A stretch of DNA of 64,000 nucleotides from Adlercreutzia faecimuris. GTDB lineage: Bacteria; Actinomycetota; Coriobacteriia; Coriobacteriales; Eggerthellaceae. Below, piece after piece: positions 33,807 to 41,986 of the stretch (position 1 is the first letter of the stretch; each line of letters begins with the position of its first letter). A program made the translations under genes and the position numbers. The notes under the pieces were generated by a model. That model was given only the letters and a program-made list of their open reading frames with translations, was not told the DNA's origin and searched no databases. The stretch covers positions 868,001-932,000 of the forward strand of contig NZ_JAJMLW010000001.1 of the NCBI RefSeq assembly GCF_022669055.1, written 5' to 3'.

Positions 33807-33834
33807 TTGCAAGGTTGCAAAACAATGCTAGTAT
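33807..33834 (+). promoter_or_regulatory. Promoter of infA and the ribosomal operon
   Basis: -35 TTGCAA (33807-33812), 16-bp spacer, -10 TAGTAT (33829-33834), about 42 nt before the infA start. Confidence 0.6.
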
Positions 33835-33876
33835 TTCACGTTGCTGTTTTAAGACCATTTGCTTGGAGGAGCACTT

Positions 33877-34095
33877 TTGGCTAAAGAAGACGTAATCGAG
33901 CTCGAGGGAACCGTGCTCGAGGCCCTGCCCAACGCGATGTTCCGCGTGGAGCTTGAGAACGGGCACAAGATCCTGGCCCACATTTCCGGCAAGATGCGCA
34001 TGCACTACATCAAGATCCTGCCGGGCGACAAGGTGACGGTGGAGCTCTCCGTCTACGACCTGAACCGCGGTCGCATCACCTACCGCTTCAAGTAG
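33877..34095 (+). CDS. infA: Translation initiation factor IF-1
   Basis: A 72-residue OB-fold protein that fills the ribosomal A site during initiation. The start is TTG 33877, set by GGAGGA 6 nt upstream and by the family N-terminus [30 protein letters not shown] and GRITYRFK complete it. It heads the rpmJ-rpsM-rpsK-rpsD-rpoA-rplQ run. The rare TTG start may limit its expression. Confidence 0.97.
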   Translation: MAKEDVIELEGTVLEALPNAMFRVELENGHKILAHISGKMRMHYIKILPGDKVTVELSVYDLNRGRITYRFK

Positions 34096-34134
34096 GTCAC
34101 CCCGGGGCACGGCCGCCAGCCGGGCCCTCATCCC

Positions 34135-34171
34135 GGGCGCTTCCGCCGCACGCGGCCGAAGGCGCCCTTTT
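34135..34171 (+). terminator. Attenuator-like hairpin between infA and rpmJ
   Basis: GGGCGCTTCC and its imperfect complement ending GCGCCC form a bulged stem followed by TTTTC. Partial termination here would separate infA from the ribosomal protein genes. Confidence 0.5.
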
Positions 34172-34296
34172 CTGCGCTCTGCGCACGCCTCGGGCCGCCG
34201 GGGCGCGGGGCGTGGGAGGCACGAAGTTAGGAAATCAACCGTCTGCGGCTGGACGTGAACGATAGATGGAATCCGCATAACCGAAAGGAAAGTGAT

Positions 34297-34410
34297 ATGA
34301 AGGTACGTCCTTCGGTCAAGAAAATGTGCGACAAGTGCAAGATCATCCGACGCCATGGCAAGGTGCTCGTCATCTGCGAGAACCCGCGCCATAAGCAGCG
34401 TCAGGGCTAG
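34297..34410 (+). CDS. rpmJ: 50S ribosomal protein L36
   Basis: A 37-residue zinc protein beginning [21 protein letters not shown]11, C14 and C27 with H33 form the CCCH zinc site, so this is the zinc-binding form of L36. Ribosome site GAAAGGAAAG. It lies in its usual place between infA and rpsM. Confidence 0.97.
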   Translation: MKVRPSVKKMCDKCKIIRRHGKVLVICENPRHKQRQG

Positions 34411-34430
34411 GAAGAAAGGAACGGACAGAA

Positions 34431-34799
34431 ATGGCACGTCTCATCGGTGTCGATCTTCCTCGCAACAAGCGCATTGAGATCGCCTTGACCTACATCTACG
34501 GCATCGGCCTGACCACCTCGAAGAAGGTGCTGGCCGCCACCGGCATCAACCCGGACACCCGCACCGACGACCTCACCGAGGAGGAGCTCGTCAAGCTGCG
34601 CGACTACATCCAGGCCAACCTCACCGTCGAGGGCGACCTGCGTCGCGACGTGACGCAGAACGTCAAGCGCCTCATGGAGATCGGCTGCTATCGCGGCCTG
34701 CGCCACCGCCGTGGCCTTCCCACGCGCGGCCAGCGCACCCACACGAATGCCCGTACCCGCAAGGGTCCGCGCAAGCAAATCGGCGGCAAGAAGAAGTAG
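34431..34799 (+). CDS. rpsM: 30S ribosomal protein S13
   Basis: A 122-residue protein: [20 protein letters not shown] start, [17 protein letters not shown] helix-hairpin, and the basic tail [20 protein letters not shown]. Full length, in standard order 20 bp after rpmJ. It contacts the P-site tRNA and protein L5. Confidence 0.98.
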   Translation: MARLIGVDLPRNKRIEIALTYIYGIGLTTSKKVLAATGINPDTRTDDLTEEELVKLRDYIQANLTVEGDLRRDVTQNVKRLMEIGCYRGLRHRRGLPTRGQRTHTNARTRKGPRKQIGGKKK

Positions 34800-34813
34800 C
34801 GAGGTAGCGAACA

Positions 34814-35209
34814 GTGGCTAAGAAGAACGTACGCACGCGCATCAAGCGCTCTGAGCGTAAGAACATCGCCGTGGGCGCCGCCCACATCAAGTCGACGTTC
34901 AACAACACGATCGTCAGCATCACCGATCCCCAGGGCAATGTGATCTCCTGGCAGTCCGCGGGCACCGTGGGCTTCAAGGGCTCGCGCAAGTCCACGCCGT
35001 TCGCGGCGCAGATGGCCGCCGAGGCCGCTGCCAAGACGGCGATGGAGCACGGCCTGCGCAAGGTCTCCGTGTTCGTGAAGGGCCCCGGCTCCGGCCGCGA
35101 GACGGCTATCCGCTCGCTGCAGGCCGCCGGCCTCGAGATCGCCAGCATTCAGGATTGCACCCCCATCCCGCACAACGGCTGCCGCCCCAAGAAGCGTCGC
35201 CGCGTGTAA
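34814..35209 (+). CDS. rpsK: 30S ribosomal protein S11
   Basis: A 131-residue protein with GTG start at 34814 (AKKNVRTR follows). [34 protein letters not shown] and the C-terminal [18 protein letters not shown] are intact. It forms part of the platform of the small subunit. Confidence 0.98.
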   Translation: MAKKNVRTRIKRSERKNIAVGAAHIKSTFNNTIVSITDPQGNVISWQSAGTVGFKGSRKSTPFAAQMAAEAAAKTAMEHGLRKVSVFVKGPGSGRETAIRSLQAAGLEIASIQDCTPIPHNGCRPKKRRRV

Positions 35210-35227
35210 CTGAAAGGATCGATATAT

Positions 35228-35854
35228 ATGGCTCGTTATACTGGAGCGGACTGCCGGCTCTGCCGCCGCGAGGGGGCGAAGCTCTTCCTCAAGGGCGACC
35301 GCTGCTACACCGAGAAGTGCGCCATGGAGCGCCGCGCCTACGCCCCCGGCGAGGCCGGCAAGAAGCGCGTGAAGGAAAGCGAATACCGCACCCAGCTGCG
35401 TGAGAAGCAGAAGACCAAGCGCATCTACGGCGTGCTCGAGAAGCAGTTCCACCATTACTACGACATGGCCAACCGCCAGCAGGGCGTCACCGGCGAGAAC
35501 CTGCTGCGCATCCTGGAGAGCCGTCTGGACAACGTGGTCTACCGCCTGGGCTTCGCCAAGTCCCGCGCTGAGGCCCGCCAGCAGGTTCGCCATGGCCACA
35601 TCCTGGTCAACGGCCGCCGCGTGGACATCCCGTCCTTCCGCGTGCGTCCCGGCGACCTCGTCGCCGTGGCCCCCAAGGCCCGCGACATGCTCGTCATCAA
35701 GAGCGCCCTCATCTCCAACGAGCGCGTGCAGGTTCCCGCGTGGCTCGAGGTTGACATCGAGAAGCTCCAGGGCAGCGTGCTCGCCCTTCCGCAGCGCGAT
35801 CAAATCGATTCCGACATTCGCGAACAGCTCATCGTCGAACTTTACTCGAAATAA
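35228..35854 (+). CDS. rpsD: 30S ribosomal protein S4
   Basis: A 208-residue primary 16S rRNA-binding protein. The N-terminal [20 protein letters not shown] and CAME segment give four Cys, so it is the zinc-binding type. The S4 domain lies at about residues 97-160 ([32 protein letters not shown]). Ribosome site GAAAGGA. S4 often represses its own operon in bacteria; I see no clear leader pseudoknot here. Confidence 0.98.
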   Translation: MARYTGADCRLCRREGAKLFLKGDRCYTEKCAMERRAYAPGEAGKKRVKESEYRTQLREKQKTKRIYGVLEKQFHHYYDMANRQQGVTGENLLRILESRLDNVVYRLGFAKSRAEARQQVRHGHILVNGRRVDIPSFRVRPGDLVAVAPKARDMLVIKSALISNERVQVPAWLEVDIEKLQGSVLALPQRDQIDSDIREQLIVELYSK

Positions 35855-35883
35855 TCGCGGCATAGTAAGGAGGCTTTCACAAC

Positions 35884-36834
35884 ATGACGGAGTTCATGAG
35901 GCCGACTGTTACAACGGAAGAAGTCAACGACACGGTCGCTCGCTACATCGTCGAGCCGCTCGAGCGCGGCTACGGCAACACGCTGGGCAACTCCATGCGC
36001 CGCGTGCTGCTGTCCTCCCTGGACGGCGCGAAGGCTACCGCGATTCAGATCGAGGGCGTGCAGCATGAGTTCACGACCGCCGAGGGCGTCATCGAGGACA
36101 TCACCGACATCGTGCTGAACGTCAAGGGCCTGGTGTTCGCGGCCCTGAACGAGGACGTCGAGGAGGCCACCGCCCACGTGTCGGCGGAGGGCCCCTGCAC
36201 CGTCACCGGCGCCGACCTGGAGGTTCCCACCGAGTTCTCGCTGGTGAACCCCGAGCACGTCATCGCCACCGTGGCGGACGGCGGCCAGCTGGACATGACC
36301 ATCCGCATCGGCATCGGCCGCGGCTACGTGTCGGCCGAGCGCAACAAGCGCACCGAGGACCCGATCGGCATCATCCACGTCGACTCGCTGTTCTCCCCCG
36401 TGCGTCGCTGCACGATGAACGTGACCGACACCCGCGTCGGCCAGCGCACCGACTACGACAAGCTGGTGCTGGAGGTCGAGACCGACGGCAGCATCAAGCC
36501 GACCGAGGCCGTGTGCCGCGCCGCCAACATCATCAACCAGTACATGGGCGCCTTCCTGAGCCTGTCCGAGGCCGGCGAGGAGGAAGAGGGCGAGGTTCCC
36601 TCCATCTTCGCCCCGGAGGGCCAGGAGTCCAACGCCGAGCTCGACAAGCAGATTGAGGACCTGGATCTCTCGGTCCGCTCCTACAACTGCCTGAAGCGCG
36701 CCGGCATCCACTCGGTGCGCCAGCTGGTCGAGTTCTCCGAGAACGACCTGCTGAACATCAGAAACTTTGGTGCGAAGTCCATCGAGGAAGTGAAGGACAA
36801 GCTCATTTCCATGGACCTCAACTTGAAGCTTTAG
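35884..36834 (+). CDS. rpoA: DNA-directed RNA polymerase subunit alpha
   Basis: A 316-residue protein. The N-terminal dimerisation domain has IVEPLERGYGNTLGNSMRRV, and the C-terminal domain has LDLSVRSYNCLKRAGIHSVR with LLNIRNFGAKSIEEVKDKL for UP-element and activator contacts. A short acidic linker joins them. It is followed 13 bp later by rplQ. Confidence 0.98.
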   Translation: MTEFMRPTVTTEEVNDTVARYIVEPLERGYGNTLGNSMRRVLLSSLDGAKATAIQIEGVQHEFTTAEGVIEDITDIVLNVKGLVFAALNEDVEEATAHVSAEGPCTVTGADLEVPTEFSLVNPEHVIATVADGGQLDMTIRIGIGRGYVSAERNKRTEDPIGIIHVDSLFSPVRRCTMNVTDTRVGQRTDYDKLVLEVETDGSIKPTEAVCRAANIINQYMGAFLSLSEAGEEEEGEVPSIFAPEGQESNAELDKQIEDLDLSVRSYNCLKRAGIHSVRQLVEFSENDLLNIRNFGAKSIEEVKDKLISMDLNLKL

Positions 36835-36847
36835 GAGACTTGAGATC

Positions 36848-37513
36848 ATGAGACACTACAAGAAGGGGCGCAAGCTGGGCACCGACTGGAGCCATACCAA
36901 GGCCATGAAGCGCAGCCTGGTTTCCGCCCTGTTCCTCAACGACCGCATCAAGACGGTCGAGGCCCGCGCCAAGGAGATCCGTCCTGACGTGGACAAGGTC
37001 ATCACCTGGGCCAAGCGCGGCGATCTGCACTCCCGCCGTCTGGCCATCGCCTACCTCAACGACAAGGAGCTCGTCCGCGAGATCTTCGAGAAGGTCGAGC
37101 AGGGCATGTTCAAGGATCGTCCCGGCGGCTACACCCGCATCATGAAGCTGGGCAACCGCAAGGGCGACAACGCCCCCATGGTTATCATGGAGCTCGTGAC
37201 CGAGCCCGTGGCCGCCAAGAAGGCCGACGAGAAGCCGGCTAAGAAGGCCGCCAAGAAGGCCGCCCCGAAGAAGGTCGCCAAGAGCGAGGAGCTCGCCGAG
37301 GACCTGGGCTTCGAGGAGGACGGCACCAAGGAGCAGCTCGAGGCCGTCGACGCCGCCACCGAGGAGAAGGCGGAGAAGGCCGAGGAGAAGGTCGCCGAGC
37401 AGGCCGAGGAGGCCAAGATCGAGGCCGAGGAGGCCGAGGCTGAGGCTGCCGCCGAGGCTGAGACCGTCGATGCCGAGAAGGTCGAGGAGGAGAAAGCCGA
37501 CGTCAAGGAGTAG
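36848..37513 (+). CDS. rplQ: 50S ribosomal protein L17 with long acidic extension
   Basis: A 221-residue L17. The first about 120 residues are the normal protein (MRHYKKGRKLGTDWSHTKAM, then TRIMKLGNRKGDNAPM). The next 100 add a Lys/Ala-rich stretch and then a Glu/Ala-rich acidic stretch (EEKAEKAEEKVAEQAEEAK). Such tails are known in actinobacterial L17 but vary in length. The tail is likely disordered or coiled-coil. Last gene of the ribosomal run. Confidence 0.95.
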   Translation: MRHYKKGRKLGTDWSHTKAMKRSLVSALFLNDRIKTVEARAKEIRPDVDKVITWAKRGDLHSRRLAIAYLNDKELVREIFEKVEQGMFKDRPGGYTRIMKLGNRKGDNAPMVIMELVTEPVAAKKADEKPAKKAAKKAAPKKVAKSEELAEDLGFEEDGTKEQLEAVDAATEEKAEKAEEKVAEQAEEAKIEAEEAEAEAAAEAETVDAEKVEEEKADVKE

Positions 37514-37570
37514 CCTGACGTTCTCCTGCTGAGATCTCACTTGCCTTCGGGCGAGGATTTCATCTGTCGT

Positions 37571-37600
37571 GAGGGGCCGCGCCGCGAGGCGCGGCCCCTC
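37571..37600 (+). terminator. Strong hairpin after rplQ
   Basis: GAGGGGCCGCGCC pairs perfectly with 37588-37600 around a 4-nt loop. No T tract follows, so termination may be Rho-assisted or it may protect the 3' end. Confidence 0.6.
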
Positions 37601-37769
37601 GTGCGTTCGGGGGAGGGGTGCTCGCGCATCGCGGCGGCGTCGCACGGGATGGCACGCGTTGCGCGGCCGGGCATCGGGTATCATGGGAGGCGCCGCGGGG
37701 GGGCGGGACGCTCCGGCGCGGCGCGGTGGTTCCGGGGCGCGTTCGGCCCCATGCAGGAGGGAGGGGGAT

Positions 37770-39092
37770 ATGGTGAGGCGCATCCTGTTCGCAGTGCTGA
37801 CCGTGGCGTTCGGCGCCTTCGCCGGTGCCTTCGCCTGGGCGTTCTTCTTCCTGATGAACACGGGCATCGACCTTCTGTGGCACCGGCTGCCGGCGGCGCT
37901 CGCGGGCGCGGGGCTTCCGCCAGCGGCCTATCCCATCATGCTCTGCACGCTGGGCGGCGTGGCCATCGGGCTGTTCCATCGCCGCCACGGCGACCTCCCC
38001 GACGACATGAACGCGGTGCTCGCCCAGGTGAGGGCGACGGGGCGCTACGGGTACGACCGCCTCGGCGCGTCATTCGCCGGCGCGCTGCTGCCGCTGCTGT
38101 TCGGCGGCTCCGTCGGACCCGAGGCGGGGCTGACGGGCGTGATCGCGGGGCTGTGCACCTGGGTGGGCGACCGGCTGCGGTTCGTGGGCGCCGAGATGCG
38201 CGAGCTCGCCGATGCGGGCACGGCGGCCGTGGTGTCGGCCGTGTTCGCTGCGCCGCTGTTTGGGATGGCGGTACCCCTCGTGGGCGCGGCGGATGACTCC
38301 GAGGGGCGCGGCGTCTTCGCGAGCGAGGTGCGCCTGGGCGCGTCCAAGCCGCTGAAGGCCGTCGTCTACGTGCTGGCCGTGGCCGGCGCCCTGGGCGCCA
38401 TGGCGCTTTTGCGGGCGGCGTTCGGCGGAGGCGGCGGCCTCCCGCACTTCTCCGCCGTGGCCCTCGGCGTGCCGGAGCTCGCCTGGGCGCTGCCGATCGC
38501 CGCGGCGGGCGCTGCCGCCGGCTGGCTGTTCTTCCCCTGCGGCGCCCTCGCGAGGTGGCTGGCCGGGCGCCTGGGCGCGCGACCCGTCGCCCAGGGGGTG
38601 CTCGCCGGCGCCGTCCTCGGGCTCATCGGCGCGGCGCTGCCCTTCGCGCTCTTCGCCGGCGAGGCCCAGGTCGAGGTGCTGGCCGGGGAGTGGACGGGCC
38701 TGGCCGCCGGCACGCTCATCGCCACCGGCTTCGCCAAGGTGCTCGCCACCCAGCTGTGCCTCGGGCTCGGGTGGCGGGGCGGCCACTTCTTCCCCATCAT
38801 CTTCGCTGGCATCTCCATCGGCTACGGGTGCGCGGCGCTCACGGGCGTCGACCCGACCTTCGCTCTGTGCGTGGCCTCGGCGGCGCTCATGGGCGCCGTC
38901 ATGCGTCAGCCGGTGATGACGGCGCTGCTGCTGTTCCTGGTGTTCCCGGTGAAGGCTGCGCCGGCGCTGCTGGTCGCGGCGGCCCTCGGCGCCATGGTGC
39001 CCGTGCCTGCGCGCTGGATGGGCTCCGAGGCCCCGCGTGGCCGCTCGGGCTCCTCGAGCGCCGCGCCGAGCGCCGCGCGCAGGGGCGCGTAG
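37770..39092 (+). CDS. ClC-family chloride channel/antiporter-like protein
   Basis: A 440-residue membrane protein with ClC features. LLFGGSVGPEAGLTG matches the G-x-x-x-G-P-E anion-binding loop, and GWRGGHFFPIIFAG matches the second GG-x-F-x-P loop. About 10-12 helices are present, and the half with PVMTALLLFLVFP ends the fold. The gating Glu position (GPE) is kept, which suggests a proton-coupled exchanger, but this is inference. ATG 37770 follows GGAGGGAGGGGG. The last about 60 residues are Ser/Ala/Arg-rich and overlap the end of the convergent glycosylase gene by 187 bp. Confidence 0.85.
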   Translation: MVRRILFAVLTVAFGAFAGAFAWAFFFLMNTGIDLLWHRLPAALAGAGLPPAAYPIMLCTLGGVAIGLFHRRHGDLPDDMNAVLAQVRATGRYGYDRLGASFAGALLPLLFGGSVGPEAGLTGVIAGLCTWVGDRLRFVGAEMRELADAGTAAVVSAVFAAPLFGMAVPLVGAADDSEGRGVFASEVRLGASKPLKAVVYVLAVAGALGAMALLRAAFGGGGGLPHFSAVALGVPELAWALPIAAAGAAAGWLFFPCGALARWLAGRLGARPVAQGVLAGAVLGLIGAALPFALFAGEAQVEVLAGEWTGLAAGTLIATGFAKVLATQLCLGLGWRGGHFFPIIFAGISIGYGCAALTGVDPTFALCVASAALMGAVMRQPVMTALLLFLVFPVKAAPALLVAAALGAMVPVPARWMGSEAPRGRSGSSSAAPSAARRGA

Positions 39093-39565
39093 GCGGCCAC
39101 GAGGTCGGCGAGGCCCATGCGCGCGTTGGCGCCGCTCGTGGAGGGGAGCGCCACGTGGGGCAGGCCGGGCCAGCGGGGTGCGTCGTGGCGGCGGTAGAGG
39201 GCGGCTGCCTTGGCGCCGGTGGTGAAGACGGCGCCCACGGGCGCGGCGTCGAGGATGCGCGCCAGGTCGTTGGGGCGCGCGTTGCGGATGCTGGCGTCGG
39301 AGGCGCCGGCGATGTCGCAGGCGGCCAGCACGTCCCACAGCGCGATGCCGCGCTCGAGGCAGAACGCGGCGCGCTCGGCGCTGCCCTGGGGCACGGGGGC
39401 GTCCCAGAGGGCCGCGAGCACGCGCCAGAAGCGGTTCTGCGGGTGGCCGTAGTAGAAGCCGACCCGACGCGACGCGGGCGACGGCATCGTCCCGAGCACG
39501 AGCACGCGCGAGCGCCCGTCGAAGACGGGCTCCAGGGGATGCTCGATGTGCTCGATGGCAGCCAT
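38906..39565 (-). CDS. Mismatch-specific uracil/hypoxanthine-DNA glycosylase family protein
   Basis: A 219-residue base-excision enzyme of the UDG superfamily (DNA-deoxyinosine glycosylase type). SRVLVLGTMPSPASRRVGFY is motif A, with YYGHPQNRFWRV next to it, and LPSTSGANARM is motif B. LWDVLAACDIAGASDASIRN gives another family block. The core ends near residue 165. The remaining tail is low-complexity and overlaps the ClC gene, and may exist only because GC-rich DNA lacks stops. ATG 39565 is 6 nt after a TACACT box, so a leaderless mRNA is likely. Confidence 0.88.
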   Translation of the reverse strand: MAAIEHIEHPLEPVFDGRSRVLVLGTMPSPASRRVGFYYGHPQNRFWRVLAALWDAPVPQGSAERAAFCLERGIALWDVLAACDIAGASDASIRNARPNDLARILDAAPVGAVFTTGAKAAALYRRHDAPRWPGLPHVALPSTSGANARMGLADLVAAYAPLRAALGAALEEPERPRGASEPIQRAGTGTMAPRAAATSSAGAAFTGNTRNSSSAVITG

Positions 39566-39571
39566 GCCCCC

Positions 39572-39577
39572 AGTGTA
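39572..39577 (-). promoter_or_regulatory. Candidate -10 box (TACACT), leaderless start
   Basis: The minus strand reads TTGCGCTACACTGGGGGC then ATG 39565. The GCGCTACACT word is identical to that before luxS. Confidence 0.55.
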
Positions 39578-39837
39578 GCGCAACGCCCGGGCGCCGGGCG
39601 GGCGCGGGAAGCGGGGCGGGAACCGCAGCGTTACCGTTGGCCTACGGGCGCGGGGCGCCTTGGGGCGGGGCGCGGGCGCTCCGTACAATGCAGGTAGCGC
39701 AGCAGGTGGAGGGCGCACTGCGAACCCGGCGTGCTGGACGCCATGTCGCACGTCGAGCGTTCTCGAACCCGAGATCAACGGCCCGACGCGTTCCGCTGCC
39801 GCGACGAAGGTGCATTCACAGCGAAAGGAGCCGCATC

Positions 39838-40080
39838 ATGACCGATAAGACGATTTCTGAGTTCGCCGCCTCCGAGGCAGCGAAGACCGAGGACGCCATC
39901 AAGGACCTCGAGCGCATCGAGGAGGAGGTCGTCGCCGAAGCCGAGGCGTCGGTGGACGACTACGACGAGATGGCCCACGAGGGCGCTGCGGCTGCGGCGG
40001 CCGCGACCGCGTTCGACTTCGACGAGGCTGAGATCCAGACCGAGATGCTCGCCGGCGAGCTCGAGGAAGACGCGAAGTAG
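39838..40080 (+). CDS. Small acidic protein, unknown
   Basis: An 80-residue, strongly acidic protein (many Glu, Asp, Ala) without Cys or membrane segment. The start MTDKTISEFAASEAAKTEDA and two helices joined by an Ala run are visible. GCGAAAGGAG is a strong ribosome site, a TACAAT-like word lies about 150 nt upstream and a terminator follows, so it is a real, probably well-expressed gene. I recognise no family. Confidence 0.68.
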   Translation: MTDKTISEFAASEAAKTEDAIKDLERIEEEVVAEAEASVDDYDEMAHEGAAAAAAATAFDFDEAEIQTEMLAGELEEDAK

Positions 40081-40140
40081 TCACGGCACCAAAGCGATAC
40101 GATGCGGCTCCGGCCCGAGTCATCTCGGAGCGGCCGGAAC

Positions 40141-40170
40141 AGGGGCGCCTCCCACGGGGGGCGCCCCTTC
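40141..40170 (+). terminator. Terminator after the small acidic protein gene
   Basis: AGGGGCGCC pairs with GGCGCCCCT, with an inner TCCC/GGGG extension, then TTC. Confidence 0.65.
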
Positions 40171-40230
40171 GCGTGAGGGCCCGCCCCCGAAAAAGCGCCC
40201 ATCGCCGCGCACCGCGGCGCCCGCAACCCC

Positions 40231-40236
40231 CATACT
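40231..40236 (+). promoter_or_regulatory. Candidate -10 box (CATACT), leaderless start
   Basis: CCCCATACTGGGTGG ends at ATG 40243, a 6-nt gap as for the glycosylase gene. No Shine-Dalgarno is present. Confidence 0.45.
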
Positions 40237-40242
40237 GGGTGG

Positions 40243-41037
40243 ATGCGCCTCAACGTAACCGCCTACATAGCACGGTCGTCGCCCGTGCGCCAGATGGACG
40301 CGCGGGTGAAGGTCTGCCTGCTCGCGGCCTGGTCGGTCGCGCTTTTGCTGGCCCGCAGCTGGGCCGGCGTCGGCCTGGCCGCCCTCGCACTGGCCGCCGT
40401 GCTGGCGGCGAGCCGCCTGCCCGCGGGCCGGGTGCTGGCCGCCGCGGCGCCGGTCTACGCCATCGCGGCGTTCGCGGTGGCGTTCAACGCGCTGTCGGGG
40501 TCGGGGGAGGCGCCGCCGCTCGCGGCCCTGGCGCCCGCCGTCCCGCTGCCGGCCGCTGCGGCCGGCCTGTCGCGCGGGCTGCTCTTCGGGCTGCGCATCG
40601 TGCTTCTGGCCTGGGGGAGCCTGGTGGTCAGCTGCACGTCCACCTCCACCGAGCTCACCGATGCCCTGCGCTCGCTCCTGGCCCCGCTGCGCGTCCTGCG
40701 CGTGCCGGTGGACGACGTGGCCACGACGCTTTCCCTGGCGGTGCGCTTCATCCCCCTCACGGCCGAGGAGCTCGCCCGGGTGCGCGACGCCCAGTGGTCG
40801 CGCGGCGCCGCGCTGGGGGGAGGCCTGGGCGCGCGCCTCAGGGCCGGCGCCGGGATGATGGCGCCGCTGTTCGTGGGGCTCTTCCGCCGGGCCGACGCGC
40901 TCGCGCGGGCCATGGACGCCCGCTGCTACGGGGCGCCGGGGCCGCGCACGTCCCTGGGGGCCCGGCGCCTGGGCGCACGGGAATGGGCCGCGCTCGCGGC
41001 GGGCCTGGCGCTCTGCGTGGCGGTGGCGCTGCTATAA
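40243..41037 (+). CDS. ecfT: ECF transporter transmembrane subunit EcfT
   Basis: A 264-residue membrane protein of the CbiQ/EcfT family, which couples vitamin-binding S subunits to the ATPase pair. Five to six helices are visible. The coupling-helix motifs are present: VRFIPLTAEELARVRDAQ, and DALARAMDARCYG with the A-R-C/G-Y signature. No EcfA1, EcfA2 or S subunit is nearby, so its partners must be elsewhere and the substrate is open. Confidence 0.85.
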   Translation: MRLNVTAYIARSSPVRQMDARVKVCLLAAWSVALLLARSWAGVGLAALALAAVLAASRLPAGRVLAAAAPVYAIAAFAVAFNALSGSGEAPPLAALAPAVPLPAAAAGLSRGLLFGLRIVLLAWGSLVVSCTSTSTELTDALRSLLAPLRVLRVPVDDVATTLSLAVRFIPLTAEELARVRDAQWSRGAALGGGLGARLRAGAGMMAPLFVGLFRRADALARAMDARCYGAPGPRTSLGARRLGAREWAALAAGLALCVAVALL

Positions 41038-41042
41038 GGGGG

Positions 41043-41501
41043 CTAGTCCTGCGCGACGGGGGAGGGGGCGGCCTCGGCGTCGTCCTCCTCGTAGTGCTCC
41101 AGCAGGTGGCGCAGCTCCTCGGAGGAGTGGATGCCCAGCTTCTTGAAGATGGAGTACTTGTGCGCCTTGGCGGTGGCCTGGGCGATGCCCAGGGCGTTGG
41201 CGATGTAGGTGGGGTTGCGCTCGTTGGCCAGGTAGCGCAGGATGTGGGCCTCGCGCTCGGTCAGGTCGTAGCGGCGCTCCAGCGCCAGGATCGACTTCTT
41301 GCGGCGCCCGGGCAGGTTGCCGTCGATCACGTCGTAGAGCGGCGTTCCCGACCGCGAGTACTCGATGTCGTCGAGGGAGTCGATGAGGTCGACCAGCAGG
41401 TGCGCGACCTCCTCCTTGCTCTTGTCTCCCAGCAGGTAGCCGGGTATGGCCCCGTAGAGGAGCGCCGCCCTTTCCAGCACTTTGTTCTCATCCATGTTCA
41501 T
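41043..41501 (-). CDS. LuxR-type transcriptional regulator (single HTH)
   Basis: A 152-residue protein. Residues about 1-75 are a short helical domain without receiver motifs. The C-terminal LuxR helix-turn-helix is YDLTEREAHILRYLANERNP with IAQATAKAHKYSIFKKLGI. ATG 41501 follows GCGAAAG. It ends in an acidic Ala-rich tail. It is convergent with ecfT and lies next to the molybdoenzyme cluster at 41.6-48.4 kb. The TACGAAT repeats in the cluster's divergent promoter are possible targets. Confidence 0.85.
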   Translation of the reverse strand: MNMDENKVLERAALLYGAIPGYLLGDKSKEEVAHLLVDLIDSLDDIEYSRSGTPLYDVIDGNLPGRRKKSILALERRYDLTEREAHILRYLANERNPTYIANALGIAQATAKAHKYSIFKKLGIHSSEELRHLLEHYEEDDAEAAPSPVAQD

Positions 41502-41594
41502 GGGCTTACTTTCGCCAGGTGCGTAATACTTTTCAGTACTATAGCAAAAAAGCACGGAAAAGAACGGCGGAAGAGGGAAAACGGCGTTGCAGGG

Positions 41595-41627
41595 CGAAAA
41601 AAAGGCGCCCGGCTGGGCCGGGCGCCT
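41595..41627 (-). terminator. Rho-independent terminator of the minus-strand molybdoenzyme operon
   Basis: AGGCGCCCGGC pairs with GCCGGGCGCCT around a 3-nt loop. On the minus strand it is followed by seven T. Confidence 0.9.
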
Positions 41628-41649
41628 CTCTGGTGCGGGTCGCGGGAGG

Positions 41650-41985
41650 TTACCGCGGCATGAAGGCGGTCACCTTCGGGCTGTGCTCGGCCATGGCGGC
41701 GGAGAGGTTCTCCACCGGCACGAGCTCCATGCACTGCGCGAGGCAGTGGTGCACGCACGCGGGCTTCTTGCCCTCGGAGACGCGCTTCTCGCACAGGTCG
41801 CACAGGTCGGACGGCACGGGCACGTAGTCCCAGAGCCACTTGTCCTGCATCTTGACCGGGCCCATCTCGGTGAGCTTGATGCCCCACTCGTCCAGCGGGA
41901 TGTCATGCTCCTTGCGGCAGGACACCTCGCAGACGTGGCAGCCCGTGCAGTACTTGTAGTCGATCAGCAATGCGTACTGGCTCAT
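41650..41985 (-). CDS. Small [4Fe-4S] ferredoxin subunit
   Basis: A 111-residue electron-transfer partner. C13-x2-C16-x2-C19-x3-C23 (YCTGCHVCEVSC) makes one cluster. CDLCEKR with PACVHHCLAQC makes a second, incomplete-looking set where one ligand may differ. It starts one base before the stop region of the upstream catalytic gene, so the two are coupled. It closely parallels the ferredoxin at 48026 in order of motifs. No membrane anchor follows; a terminator does. Confidence 0.9.
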   Translation of the reverse strand: MSQYALLIDYKYCTGCHVCEVSCRKEHDIPLDEWGIKLTEMGPVKMQDKWLWDYVPVPSDLCDLCEKRVSEGKKPACVHHCLAQCMELVPVENLSAAMAEHSPKVTAFMPR

Positions 41986-41986
41986 C

